DNA from: an uncultured Flavobacteriales bacterium
GTDB lineage: Bacteria; Bacteroidota; Bacteroidia; Flavobacteriales_G; Salibacteraceae
NCBI GenBank assembly: GCA_913057205.1
Contig: CAJXNO010000005.1
Location: 1 to 64,000 of the forward strand
Direction: 5' to 3'
Length of the DNA stretch: 64,000 nucleotides
The notes under the pieces were generated by a model. It was not told the DNA's origin. It was given only the letters and a program-made list of their open reading frames with translations, and made no database searches. Positions within the stretch are counted from its first letter, which is position 1, and every line of letters starts with the position of its first letter. A program made the translations under genes and the position numbers. Below, one piece after another: positions 48,299-57,250 of this stretch.

Positions 48299-49195
48299 CT
48301 ATGCGTCAAGAGACCAGCCGAGGTGTTGGCAACGATAAGCCACTGGTGTACATCCTTCTGCTTTCTTGAAGGCTCGGTTGAAATAATTGGGGTCATTGAA
48401 ACCGGATGCGTAGGCTACTTCCTTCACCTTCATGTCCTTTTGTTCTGTGAGGAGTTCTTTCGCGTACTTCAAGCGTTCCTCGAGCACGAGTTGTGCGGGT
48501 GAAATACCATACTCTTCTGTGAACAAGCGATATAAGCTGGATTTACTCATCCCCACCAGCCTGCACAGCTCATCAACCTTGATCTCTGAACTGAGGTTGG
48601 TATTGATGTAACTGAAGATGGCTTCCAGCGGTCCACGGTTGCTATTGGCCGTAAAACCGTGTTCAGCATTCCTTAGGTTTTGGATCCGGATTAGGCTAAG
48701 CACCAATTCACGTAAGATCAGGTCGGCCTCAAACTGCTTCAAAGGATCATTTCCAGACAGCACACGAATCATCTTACTGCTGATATTGGCGAGGTGATCG
48801 TTGTTCTTGAGCACCAAGTCTTGCAAATTGAACTGAAAGCTATTGGTCGCCTTTCCTTCGTGCAGTTCGTTGATCCGATCGAGCTGCGAAGAGAGGTAAG
48901 ACTCATCGATAACAAGTGCCGTACATTGGGTTGGTTTGCCAACCTCTGCATCAGGAAAATCGATGCGCATCAGCATATCGCGTTCAGCCATCACCGTCTC
49001 TCCCGGTAGGTAGTCAAAGTCATCCATTCCTTCTAAACGCATCACCTTCCGCCCCCTCAGCATCGATGTTATGGTAAAGCCATCAAACTTCAAATGGAAA
49101 TCTTCGGCTTTCGAGTGTGTCTCGAATATGTTCAGTTCACAGAAATCGAGGTTGAACTTATTCCGATGCTCCACCAGAGCGTCTAACTGCTCCAT
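48299..49195 (-). CDS. AraC family transcriptional regulator
   Basis: A 298-aa protein with an N-terminal ligand-sensing region (about 1-185, DFCELNIFETHSKAEDF) and a C-terminal double HTH (about 195-290: ELCRLVGMSKSSLYRLFTEE, then EVAYASGFNDPNYFNRAFKK). It is divergent from the aldehyde dehydrogenase, whose probable activator it is. The ATG at 49195 is preferred to a TTG at 49228. In the divergent gap TTGAG (49235-49239) and CTCAA (49246-49250) form a weak inverted repeat. Confidence 0.88.
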   Translation of the reverse strand: MEQLDALVEHRNKFNLDFCELNIFETHSKAEDFHLKFDGFTITSMLRGRKVMRLEGMDDFDYLPGETVMAERDMLMRIDFPDAEVGKPTQCTALVIDESYLSSQLDRINELHEGKATNSFQFNLQDLVLKNNDHLANISSKMIRVLSGNDPLKQFEADLILRELVLSLIRIQNLRNAEHGFTANSNRGPLEAIFSYINTNLSSEIKVDELCRLVGMSKSSLYRLFTEEYGISPAQLVLEERLKYAKELLTEQKDMKVKEVAYASGFNDPNYFNRAFKKAEGCTPVAYRCQHLGWSLDA

Positions 49196-49383
49196 AGCAG
49201 TCAACTTATATGGGGTAATGTAAGGCAAGTGTTCTTGAGGAATGTCTCAAATCTAAGTCATAGCCAGGAGCTAATAAACTGACATTCATCAGCTTGGGAA
49301 GATTGTGCTATAAAATGAGGAAATAGTCCCATCGTTTCCATCCAGATAACATGAGTATTGAGGAAATCAAAATCTAAAATCCT

Positions 49384-50925
49384 ATGGAAACATTAGACAT
49401 GGAAGCTGCTGTAGCTTCATTCCCATTCGTGGGAAAACCAGTTAGCTTTAAGGCTAAGTACGACAATTACATTGGTGGTAGATGGGTTGCCCCTGTTCAA
49501 GGCCAATACTTTGATAATATTTCACCAGTAACGGGTCAAGTATTCACCAAAGCGGCGCGTTCAACCAAAGAAGACATCGAGCTTGCGCTGGATGCTGCAC
49601 ACAAGGCTTTCCCAAGCTGGAGCAAGTCTAGCGCTGCTGAACGATCGAATCTCCTGCTTAAGATTGCTCAGGTGATGGAAGACAACCTTGAATACCTGGC
49701 CACGGTAGAAACCATCGACAATGGAAAGGCCATCCGCGAGACCATGGCAGCTGATATTCCGTTGTGCATTGACCACTTCCGCTACTTCGCTGGGGTGATC
49801 CGTGCCGATGAAAGCACGATTTCTGAGCACGATGAGCATACGGTAAGCATCAACTTGCACGAACCGATTGGTGTGGTTGGTCAGATCATCCCATGGAACT
49901 TCCCATTGCTCATGGCAACTTGGAAGATCGCACCAGCGTTGGCCGCTGGAAACTGTGTGGTAGTGAAGCCTGCAGAACAAACTCCTACGAGCATTGCGTG
50001 CTTATTGGAGCTGATCGATGGTATCCTTCCTGAAGGGGTATTGAATGTGGTTTCAGGGTTTGGCCCAGAGGCTGGTAAGCCCTTGGCTACCTCATCACGC
50101 ATCGCAAAGGTGGCGTTCACGGGTGAGACCACTACAGGAAGGTTGATCATGCAATACGCATCTGAGAACCTGATCCCTGTGACCATGGAACTCGGTGGAA
50201 AATCACCAAACATCTTCTTCAAGTCGATCGCAGATGCTGACGATGAGTTTTTCGATAAGGCGGTTGAAGGTGCGGTGATGTTCGCATTGAACCAAGGCGA
50301 GGTATGTACTTGCCCATCGAGGATCTTGGTTCATGAAGATGTATATGATCGCTTCATGGAACGGGTGATCGCTCGCACCAATGCCATTAAGATGGGTAAC
50401 CCACTCGATCCAAACACCATGATGGGTGCACAAGCATCCAGTGATCAGTTTGAAAAGATCATGAGCTACATGGACATCGGCAGACAAGAAGGTGCCGAAG
50501 TGCTCTGTGGTGGTGAGAAGCAGTCACTGAACAGTGGGTTGGAAAATGGATACTACATCAAGCCTACCATCTTCAAGGGACACAACAAGATGCGCATCTT
50601 CCAAGAGGAGATCTTTGGTCCGGTTACGTCGGTTACCACCTTTAAAACAATGGAACAGGCGATTGAAATCGCCAATGATACCTTCTATGGTTTAGGTGCA
50701 GGTGTTTGGACCCGCGATGCACATGAAATGTATCAAGTGCCAAGAGCCATTCAGGCCGGACGTGTATGGGTGAACTGCTATCATGCCTATCCAGCCCATG
50801 CCCCATTTGGAGGTTACAAGAAATCAGGGTTTGGCCGTGAAACACACAAGATGATGTTGGATCACTACCGTCAGACCAAGAACATGTTGATCTCTTATGA
50901 CAAAAAGAAGCTTGGTTTCTTCTAG
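49384..50925 (+). CDS. NAD-dependent aldehyde dehydrogenase (ExaC/AldB-like)
   Basis: A 513-aa cytosolic ALDH that oxidises aldehydes, probably acetaldehyde, to acids. Motifs: [19 protein letters not shown] and KPAEQTP for cofactor binding, the Glu in [13 protein letters not shown] (about 267), and the catalytic Cys in [11 protein letters not shown] (about 306). This subfamily is frequently encoded with a DUF779 gene, as here, and with an AraC or sigma-54 type regulator. A strong terminator follows, so expression is set upstream by the divergent AraC protein, as inferred. Confidence 0.95.
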   Translation: METLDMEAAVASFPFVGKPVSFKAKYDNYIGGRWVAPVQGQYFDNISPVTGQVFTKAARSTKEDIELALDAAHKAFPSWSKSSAAERSNLLLKIAQVMEDNLEYLATVETIDNGKAIRETMAADIPLCIDHFRYFAGVIRADESTISEHDEHTVSINLHEPIGVVGQIIPWNFPLLMATWKIAPALAAGNCVVVKPAEQTPTSIACLLELIDGILPEGVLNVVSGFGPEAGKPLATSSRIAKVAFTGETTTGRLIMQYASENLIPVTMELGGKSPNIFFKSIADADDEFFDKAVEGAVMFALNQGEVCTCPSRILVHEDVYDRFMERVIARTNAIKMGNPLDPNTMMGAQASSDQFEKIMSYMDIGRQEGAEVLCGGEKQSLNSGLENGYYIKPTIFKGHNKMRIFQEEIFGPVTSVTTFKTMEQAIEIANDTFYGLGAGVWTRDAHEMYQVPRAIQAGRVWVNCYHAYPAHAPFGGYKKSGFGRETHKMMLDHYRQTKNMLISYDKKKLGFF

Positions 50926-50946
50926 TCAAGCTAGTTAACCACCGAA

Positions 50947-50978
50947 ACGAGGCGGCCCCAATCGCCTCGTTTTTTTTT
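50947..50978 (+). terminator. Terminator between aldehyde dehydrogenase and DUF779
   Basis: ACGAGGCG (50947-50954) pairs perfectly with CGCCTCGT (50963-50970) around an 8-base loop, followed by eight T. It lies 16 bases before the DUF779 ATG, where it would lower read-through. Confidence 0.88.
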
Positions 50979-50994
50979 CTCAAAAAACAGAGAT

Positions 50995-51375
50995 ATGGGA
51001 ACAATAAAACGTGTAATAGCCAGCGACTCCGCTAAAGCGTTGATCGATGACCTTAGAAAAGACTATGGTCCTGTGGTCTTTCACCAAAGCGGTGGGTGCT
51101 GCGACGGGTCGCAACCGATGTGCTTCGAAGAAGGCGACTTCAAACTCGGCTACAGCGATGTTTGTCTAGGTAAGGTCTATGGAGCTGAATTCTGGATGAG
51201 CAAAGACCAATTTGAATACTGGCAATACTCTGAATTGACGTTGGATGTAGTGAAAGGAAGAGGATCGAGCTTCTCCCTTGAGATTCCCCGTGGAGTAAGG
51301 TTCATCATCCGATCCAGGATCTTCAACGATGACGAATACGAGCACTTGGAACCCGTTACCGAGCTCAACGACTAG
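50995..51375 (+). CDS. DUF779 domain-containing protein
   Basis: A 126-aa protein with the family's Cys-rich motif HQSGGCCDGSQPMCF near residue 30 and GAEFWMSKDQFEYWQYSEL near residue 62. The family, also seen beside aldehyde dehydrogenases and thiol/alcohol enzymes, has no proven activity; the cysteines suggest metal binding. Its ATG lies 16 bases after a strong terminator, and its stop overlaps the convergent glycosyltransferase stop by 11 bp. Confidence 0.9.
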   Translation: MGTIKRVIASDSAKALIDDLRKDYGPVVFHQSGGCCDGSQPMCFEEGDFKLGYSDVCLGKVYGAEFWMSKDQFEYWQYSELTLDVVKGRGSSFSLEIPRGVRFIIRSRIFNDDEYEHLEPVTELND

Positions 51376-52612
51376 CCTTTGCCATGATCCACTTAGAAAG
51401 GTAGCGGTAGCTCTTTTGGCTGTTGAGCTGCAGCATCCCTCCTACCCAATTCTTGTTTCGGTGTTCCGCCAAATCCAGCTTGATCTCTGCAATGCGCTGC
51501 ATACTGGCTGACTCCAGCTCGGCATTCCCAAAGCGATCATCGAGCAAGGGCTTCATCTTGTCGCGGGCATCTTGCCAAACAGAATCGTTCTTATAGTATT
51601 GAATGGCTTGATCTGCAAACGCGGACCAATCATCGCAAATGGCTCCCGGCCATGTAGCCGCTTCCCCTATTCCTTCTGCACCGATCGAAGTGGTAATGCT
51701 CGGTAGGCCAAAACGCATCGCATCCACCAACTTTCCCTTTAAGCCTGCCCCAAAGCGCAAAGGTGCCAGCAGCACACGCGCCTTCTTCAACACCTGCCCT
51801 GCGGAGGGTGCATGTCCGTTCACCAAAAAACCTTGCTTGGAATCATGCCATTGCATGACGTGTTGGCCTGCATAGGCACCATATACCTGCAACCTTGCTT
51901 CGGGTAACGCTTGTCTGATCCGCGGCCAGAGCTCTTCTTTCAACGCCTTTACTGCATCCCTATTCGGTGCATGCTTGAAGTTACCTATGCTGACGAAATC
52001 CGTTCGCGCATCGAAAAGTGGCATGCGCTCTACCTCATCAATCGATGATTGACTCAATTGAAACGGCATGTAGAAAAGCAGGTTTGGAGCTACATTGAAC
52101 TGCTCTTTCAATAAATTCATCTCGAAGCTGGAGATCACAAGGGTGAGATCGCATCGATGGATCGCAGCCAACTCCCTGAACATGATCTCTCGATGCAGGT
52201 CTGAAGCTTGAAAGGGTCTGCCGGCATTCAAAGCGGCTTCCCGGGCATAACGCAAGCCGTGCAGATCTTCTGAATCCAACACACGGACAGCTTTCGGAAG
52301 GTGCTCTGCTACACGCCAACCGAACTGTTCCTCCACCATAAACCGATCAAAGAGTACTACATCTGGAGCGCACTCCAAAAGAAAAGCATCAAAGGCATCA
52401 TCGTTTACACGGATGTGATGCGTCGCAATACCTTTAGCTGGGAGGTCGATCGCAAGCGCCGACGGAGTTGCCGTGGTAGCGTAATCGATCCGATAGCCAT
52501 GTGCTAAGAAACTGTCGAGCAAGCGCTCCATCCGCCAACCTGCGGCAGAGGCCGTGGGCTCCACCCAAACGTTGCTGAGCACCAATAAGCGCTGCTGATC
52601 AGAACCTGGCAT
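51365..52612 (-). CDS. Glycosyltransferase (GT4-like)
   Basis: A 415-aa protein with two Rossmann-like halves: LLVLSNVWVEPTASAAGWR at the N-terminus and, in the second half, GNFKHAPNRDAVKAL, LQVYGAYAG and the donor-site region LVDAMRFGLPSITTSIGAEG. It probably transfers a sugar to a surface glycan. Its ATG overlaps the DUF1599 stop by one base (TAATG), so the two are translationally coupled; the long 5' extension of the frame to 52783 is antisense-like read-through of DUF1599 and is not used. The stop overlaps DUF779. Confidence 0.85.
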   Translation of the reverse strand: MPGSDQQRLLVLSNVWVEPTASAAGWRMERLLDSFLAHGYRIDYATTATPSALAIDLPAKGIATHHIRVNDDAFDAFLLECAPDVVLFDRFMVEEQFGWRVAEHLPKAVRVLDSEDLHGLRYAREAALNAGRPFQASDLHREIMFRELAAIHRCDLTLVISSFEMNLLKEQFNVAPNLLFYMPFQLSQSSIDEVERMPLFDARTDFVSIGNFKHAPNRDAVKALKEELWPRIRQALPEARLQVYGAYAGQHVMQWHDSKQGFLVNGHAPSAGQVLKKARVLLAPLRFGAGLKGKLVDAMRFGLPSITTSIGAEGIGEAATWPGAICDDWSAFADQAIQYYKNDSVWQDARDKMKPLLDDRFGNAELESASMQRIAEIKLDLAEHRNKNWVGGMLQLNSQKSYRYLSKWIMAKASR

Positions 52613-53148
52613 TAGGCATGTAAACGGATCAGCGCAAACATGGCATAGTTCATCATGTCTTGATAATTGGCATCGATGCCTTCGCTGATCAGGGTCTTTC
52701 CTTGGTTGTCTTCGATCTGTCGGATGCGCAAGATCTTCATCAAGATAAGGTCGGTCAGGGAGCTGATCCGCATGTCTCGCCAAGCTTCCCCATAATCATG
52801 GTTCTTCTTGATCATGAGTGCACGTGTCTCTTGCGCTTTGGCATCGTAGAGCTCCTCTGCCCTATCGGGTGATAGCTCCATGCCTTCATTGGACGGTAGC
52901 TCCAACTGCAGTTGAGCCATGATGCAGTAGTTCACGATACCAAGGAATTCATCGGCCACATCTTCTCCCACCTTGTTCTCTCCCGTCTCTTCAATGGTAC
53001 GGATACGCTGTGCCTTGATAAAGATCTGGTCGGTCAGTGATTTGGGTCGCAAGATGCGCCATGCCGTGCCGTAATCCTTCGTTTTCTTCATGAAGACCTC
53101 CTTGCATCGGGCAAGGGCTTCGTCGTATTGTTTTAGCGTATCTTCCAT
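52612..53148 (-). CDS. DUF1599 domain-containing protein
   Basis: A 178-aa protein made of two copies of one unit: residues about 10-85 (KDYGTAWRILRPKSLTDQIFIKAQRIRTIEE split by the signature) and about 100-178 (HDYGEAWRDMRISSLTDLILMKILRIRQIED). Each has DYG.AWR..R, SLTD and K..RIR.IE. DUF1599 belongs to a nucleotide-modification-associated superfamily and has no assigned reaction. It is divergent from folP with 46 bp between, the arrangement usual in Bacteroidetes. Confidence 0.85.
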   Translation of the reverse strand: MEDTLKQYDEALARCKEVFMKKTKDYGTAWRILRPKSLTDQIFIKAQRIRTIEETGENKVGEDVADEFLGIVNYCIMAQLQLELPSNEGMELSPDRAEELYDAKAQETRALMIKKNHDYGEAWRDMRISSLTDLILMKILRIRQIEDNQGKTLISEGIDANYQDMMNYAMFALIRLHA

Positions 53149-53157
53149 CTACTTTCG
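53128..53157 (+). promoter_or_regulatory. Candidate folP promoter
   Basis: TTG (53128-53130) is followed after 19 bases by TACTTTCG (53150-53157), one mismatch from TAnnTTTG. The box lies 37 bases before the folP ATG and overlaps the start of DUF1599. Confidence 0.4.
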
Positions 53158-53194
53158 TCCGGGCTTATAAACAGGGCAAAATACAGCAATTCCA

Positions 53195-54040
53195 ATGAAA
53201 CAAAGCATTAACTGCGGTGGGAAGTTGGTCGATCTGAGTCGACCGCGTGTCATGGGCATCATCAACGTCACGCCTGACTCTTTCCACGACGGAGGTCAGT
53301 ACAATCACATCAACGGGGTACTCCAACGTACCGAGGCCCACTTAGCCGGTGGTGCAGATATCATTGATGTTGGCGCCGTTTCCACACGTCCAGGCTCGGA
53401 TGAGGTGAATGAAACCGAAGAGCTAAAACGACTCATCCCGGCCATCGAGGCCATCAAAAAGGAGTGGCCTGAGCTGGTGATCTCCGTAGACACCTATCGA
53501 TCCAAGGCAGCGGCTGAAGCAATTGCAGCCGGCGCATCCATCGTAAATGATGTTAGCGCGGGAACCATTGATGAGGAGATGTTCAACGTGGTTCAACACC
53601 ATCAAATACCGTACATCCTCATGCACATGCAAGGCCGACCGAAGCACATGCAAGATGCCCCTTCCTACAATAACGTGGTGGAAGAGGTACTGCAATTCTT
53701 CATCGAACGCATTACTCTACTGCAAGCAAAAGGGGTTCATGACCTGATCATTGATCCAGGATTCGGGTTTGGTAAGACCGTAGCGCACAACTATCAATTG
53801 CTTGAGAAGATGGATGCCTTTCAGGTCTTGGATGTTCCGATCCTCGCCGGCATTTCAAGGAAAAGCATGATCAACAAAGTGATCAAGTCTACCCCAGCTG
53901 AAGCTTTGAACGGCACTACCGCACTCCACATGATCGCGCTGGAGCGTGGTGCCCGCATCTTAAGGGTGCACGACTGTAAAGAGGCGAGCGAATGCATCGC
54001 GCTTTGGCACGCCCTGCAGGATGTTTCGGTAGATGTGTAG
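53195..54040 (+). CDS. folP: Dihydropteroate synthase
   Basis: A 281-aa TIM-barrel enzyme that joins p-aminobenzoate to hydroxymethyl-dihydropterin pyrophosphate in folate synthesis; it is the sulfonamide target. Motifs: MGIINVTPDSFHDGG (about 20-34), DIIDVGAVSTRPGSDEV (about 60-76), and LIIDPGFGFGKT (about 185-196). ATG start. accA begins 45 bp downstream with its own -7 element. Confidence 0.97.
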   Translation: MKQSINCGGKLVDLSRPRVMGIINVTPDSFHDGGQYNHINGVLQRTEAHLAGGADIIDVGAVSTRPGSDEVNETEELKRLIPAIEAIKKEWPELVISVDTYRSKAAAEAIAAGASIVNDVSAGTIDEEMFNVVQHHQIPYILMHMQGRPKHMQDAPSYNNVVEEVLQFFIERITLLQAKGVHDLIIDPGFGFGKTVAHNYQLLEKMDAFQVLDVPILAGISRKSMINKVIKSTPAEALNGTTALHMIALERGARILRVHDCKEASECIALWHALQDVSVDV

Positions 54041-54058
54041 CCCTTCTAAATTGAATGC

Positions 54059-54066
54059 TAACTTTG
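54059..54066 (+). promoter_or_regulatory. Candidate -7 element of accA
   Basis: TAACTTTG, an exact TAnnTTTG match, sits 19 bases before the accA ATG. No TTG at the usual spacing. Confidence 0.35.
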
Positions 54067-54085
54067 ACCCCTTCAAACCATTCCT

Positions 54086-55045
54086 ATGGCGGTATACCTA
54101 GATTTTGAAAAGCCGATCCAAGAGCTTCAAGAGCAGCTGGATAACCTCAAGCAGGTAAAAGAAAAGAGCAAGCTGAAGAGCGATGATGCGATCAAAGAAC
54201 TCGAATCAAAGCTCGACAGTACACGGAAAGAGATCTACAAGTCGCTTACCGACTGGCAGAAAGTGCAGGTGAGCAGGCATCCAGAGCGTCCGTACACCCT
54301 CGCCTACATCGAAGCCATCACAGGTGGTGATTTCATCGAATTGCACGGGGATAGAGGTGTTCGCGACGATAAGGCCATGGTAGGTGGATTCGGGAGCATC
54401 GATGGTAAGACCTTCATGTTTGTGGGTCAGCAAAAGGGAATCAATACCAAGATGCGGCAATACCGCAATTTCGGTATGGCGAATCCAGAGGGATACCGCA
54501 AAGCCTTACGCTTGTTCCGCTTGGCCGAGAAATTCAACAAGCCGATTGTTTGCTTCATCGATACGCCAGGTGCTTTTCCTGGGTTGGAAGCAGAAGAACG
54601 CGGACAAGGAGAAGCCATCGCCCGCAACATTTATGAGATGTTCAACCTCAAGGTTCCTGTGATCGCCATCATTATTGGCGAAGGTGCCTCAGGCGGTGCA
54701 CTAGGCATTGGCGTGGCAGACCGTGTGCTGATGATGCAGTATACCTGGTACTCCGTGATCTCTCCAGAATCTTGTTCTTCGATCCTTTGGAGGAGTTGGG
54801 ACTACAAAGAGCAAGCGGCTTCTGCATTGAAGCTTACTGCAGATCACATGCTCAAGAATGAGCTGATCGATGGCATCATCAAAGAACCGCTTGGCGGTGC
54901 GCATTGCAGTCCGGTAGAGGCCTTTGAGAATGTGAAGCAAGAGATCATTGAGCAATACAATTCACTGAAACGCATTCGTCCGGAAGTACGCATCAATAAC
55001 CGCATTGAAAAGTACTCTAGGATGGGCGTTTTCGTTGAAGGTTAA
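54086..55045 (+). CDS. accA: Acetyl-CoA carboxylase carboxyltransferase subunit alpha
   Basis: A 319-aa subunit of the carboxyltransferase that makes malonyl-CoA for fatty acid synthesis. Landmarks: N-terminal coiled segment, [66 protein letters not shown], and [14 protein letters not shown]. Length and motifs are canonical. AccD is not in the window, as usual when the two genes are unlinked. Confidence 0.98.
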   Translation: MAVYLDFEKPIQELQEQLDNLKQVKEKSKLKSDDAIKELESKLDSTRKEIYKSLTDWQKVQVSRHPERPYTLAYIEAITGGDFIELHGDRGVRDDKAMVGGFGSIDGKTFMFVGQQKGINTKMRQYRNFGMANPEGYRKALRLFRLAEKFNKPIVCFIDTPGAFPGLEAEERGQGEAIARNIYEMFNLKVPVIAIIIGEGASGGALGIGVADRVLMMQYTWYSVISPESCSSILWRSWDYKEQAASALKLTADHMLKNELIDGIIKEPLGGAHCSPVEAFENVKQEIIEQYNSLKRIRPEVRINNRIEKYSRMGVFVEG

Positions 55046-55090
55046 GTCCAACAGAACGATTTCTTTCCTAAAGCGTTTTCCTTATCGGAG

Positions 55091-56137
55091 ATGCCTCAAT
55101 ACCACTGGTCAAAATACACCCTACAATTCAAACGTCCGAGCGGCACCTCAAGGGGAGTACTCAAGACCAAGAATTCTTGGTTTTTGATCGGTGTTGATGA
55201 AGCATTTGAATACCCTGCCCTTGGCGAGTGCAGCATCATTGAAGGCCTGAGTCCGGATCCATTGAACAGCTATGAAGATCGACTGACCGAAGTCTGCGCA
55301 TGGCTGAACGGCGATCGAGCTGAACTTCCTGATTTAAGTGCTTATCCATCGATTCAATTCGGGCTCGAAATGCTGCAAGCAGATGCAGCTGTAAAGGGTT
55401 CGAAACGTTTTTTTGAGGACGACTTCACACTAGGTAAAGAACAGATGTTGATCAATGGCTTGGTGTGGATGGGCGATAAGGTGTGGATGCGCTCGCAGAT
55501 CGACGATTTGATCGAGAGAGGGTTCACCTGTATCAAGATGAAGATCGGCGCTATTAACTTCGAGGAAGAACTGGAGTTATTGAAATTCATTCGCGACGAA
55601 TACCCTGCTGATCTCGAGCTTCGTGTAGATGCTAATGGGGCCTTTAGTGCGGATGAGGCACTGGTAAAACTGCAGCGTCTATCATCCTACAGGCTCCACT
55701 CCATCGAGCAGCCGATCGCGGTAAATCAATGGGAAGCGATGGCTGAACTGTGCGCCCGATCTCCCATCCCCATCGCCCTTGATGAGGAGTTGATCGGAAG
55801 GAATCCTTCAGAATTCGGTGTCTTGTTATCGAGCATCCAGCCTCAGTACATCATTCTGAAACCGAGTTTAGTGGGTGGATGGGATGCCTCATCACGCTGG
55901 ATAGATACGGCAGAAGCCCTCGGCATAGGTTGGTGGATGACGTCCGCATTGGAAAGCAATGTGGGATTAAATGCCATCGCTCAATTCACCTACCAGCAAG
56001 GCGTTCATATGCCGCAAGGACTGGGTACGGGATCGCTTTACACCAATAATCTCGATTCTCCTCTTTATCTTCAAGGCCAGAAGATCGGATTCAACCCAAC
56101 AACAAACTGGAATTTAAGCCCCATCAACCATGGCTAA
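55091..56137 (+). CDS. menC: o-Succinylbenzoate synthase
   Basis: A 348-aa enolase-superfamily enzyme of menaquinone synthesis. Active-site order fits MenC: Lys in CIKMKIGAINF (about 155), Asp in ELRVDANGAF (about 180), Glu in HSIEQPI (about 206), Asp/Glu in IALDEELIG (about 231), and Lys in IILKPSLVGGW (about 255). Sequence identity in this family is low, so the neighbour menE is important support: it starts 8 bp before the menC stop. Confidence 0.92.
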   Translation: MPQYHWSKYTLQFKRPSGTSRGVLKTKNSWFLIGVDEAFEYPALGECSIIEGLSPDPLNSYEDRLTEVCAWLNGDRAELPDLSAYPSIQFGLEMLQADAAVKGSKRFFEDDFTLGKEQMLINGLVWMGDKVWMRSQIDDLIERGFTCIKMKIGAINFEEELELLKFIRDEYPADLELRVDANGAFSADEALVKLQRLSSYRLHSIEQPIAVNQWEAMAELCARSPIPIALDEELIGRNPSEFGVLLSSIQPQYIILKPSLVGGWDASSRWIDTAEALGIGWWMTSALESNVGLNAIAQFTYQQGVHMPQGLGTGSLYTNNLDSPLYLQGQKIGFNPTTNWNLSPINHG

Positions 56138-57239
56138 CGACCAACCCTGGAAGCAGTATAAGACCTTATCGATCGACGGAAGAAAACGTTCCTTACATGA
56201 GTGGCGCGCCTACGCACAGCAGCAGCTGCAAGAGGGTTACGGCATTGGAGAGCTTGAAGACATCTTGGAATTTGTGGTAGACTGGAGTAACACCAAAGAC
56301 TGGGTACCTGCACGAACCTCGGGAAGTACGGGTCGACCAAAAAACATCAAGATCAAGAAAGAACACATCTTGGCCAGCGCGCAGCGCACCTTGAATTTTC
56401 TTGCTTTAAAACCGGGAGATTCTGCCTTGCTCTGTATGCCGAACCGCTTCATTGGAGGAAAGATGATGATCGCACGTTCCATCATTGGCGACCTTGACCT
56501 CCACATCGCTGAAACCACATCTACTCCTCAGATTCCTGCCGGACGTACCATCACCTTTGCAGCGGTGGTACCCATGCAATTGCACAGCATTGTTTCGGAT
56601 GAGGCCCAAGCGAAGGAGTGGAAAAAGGTAAAAAAGATCATCGTGGGAGGCGGTCAGATCGATCCGCGGCTCGAAGCGAAGCTCCAAGATTGGCCGAATG
56701 AGATCTATGAATCCTTTGGCATGACCGAAACGATCTCACACGTTGCGCTGCGCCGCGTAAATGGAAAGAAGAACGAAGCGTTTCAGGTCTTGGAAGGCAT
56801 CAACATCTCCACAGACGATCGCAACTGCTTGGTGCTGGAATCTGAGGTGCTGCCAGAAAGCCCGCTTGTAACCAACGATATCATCGAACTGGTGGATGAC
56901 CGCAACTTCAAGTGGGTAGGAAGGGCAGATAACATGATCAACTCAGGCGGAGTAAAGATCATTCCTGAGGTGATTGAGAAACTCACCAAACCTTACCTGA
57001 ATACGAAATTCTTCTTCACGGGCCTGCCAGACGAAAAGCTCGGTGAGCGTGTGGTATTGGTGATCGAAAGCCAACCGATGGCTGAAGACGACCAAGCAGA
57101 GCTCATGAAGGATCTGAAAGGACAGCTTCACAAATACGAGCTTCCAAAAGAGATCTTATTCCTAGACAGTTTCGCCGAAACGGAGAATGGCAAGCTCAAT
57201 CGGAAGAAGACGGTTGCCAAGATCAAAGCATCAGCCTAG
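56130..57239 (+). CDS. menE: o-Succinylbenzoate--CoA ligase
   Basis: A 369-aa AMP-binding (ANL) enzyme that activates o-succinylbenzoate with CoA. The P-loop-like motif PARTSGSTGRPKNIKIKK lies near residue 60, ESFGMTETISHVA near 190, and the hinge VGRADNMINSGGVKI near 265; the last lysine-containing segment NGKLNRKKTV (about 355) holds the catalytic Lys. It is shorter than many AMP ligases, as is usual for Bacteroidetes MenE. The overlap with menC couples them. The menF, menD, menH and menB genes are not here. Confidence 0.92.
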   Translation: MANDQPWKQYKTLSIDGRKRSLHEWRAYAQQQLQEGYGIGELEDILEFVVDWSNTKDWVPARTSGSTGRPKNIKIKKEHILASAQRTLNFLALKPGDSALLCMPNRFIGGKMMIARSIIGDLDLHIAETTSTPQIPAGRTITFAAVVPMQLHSIVSDEAQAKEWKKVKKIIVGGGQIDPRLEAKLQDWPNEIYESFGMTETISHVALRRVNGKKNEAFQVLEGINISTDDRNCLVLESEVLPESPLVTNDIIELVDDRNFKWVGRADNMINSGGVKIIPEVIEKLTKPYLNTKFFFTGLPDEKLGERVVLVIESQPMAEDDQAELMKDLKGQLHKYELPKEILFLDSFAETENGKLNRKKTVAKIKASA

Positions 57240-57250
57240 CGGCAAAGCCA

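Noticed and set aside
52613-52783. 5' extension of the glycosyltransferase frame
   Set aside because: It lies within DUF1599 in another frame, and its R/H/D-rich translation is unlike a glycosyltransferase N-terminus. The ATG at 52612 starts the Rossmann strand.
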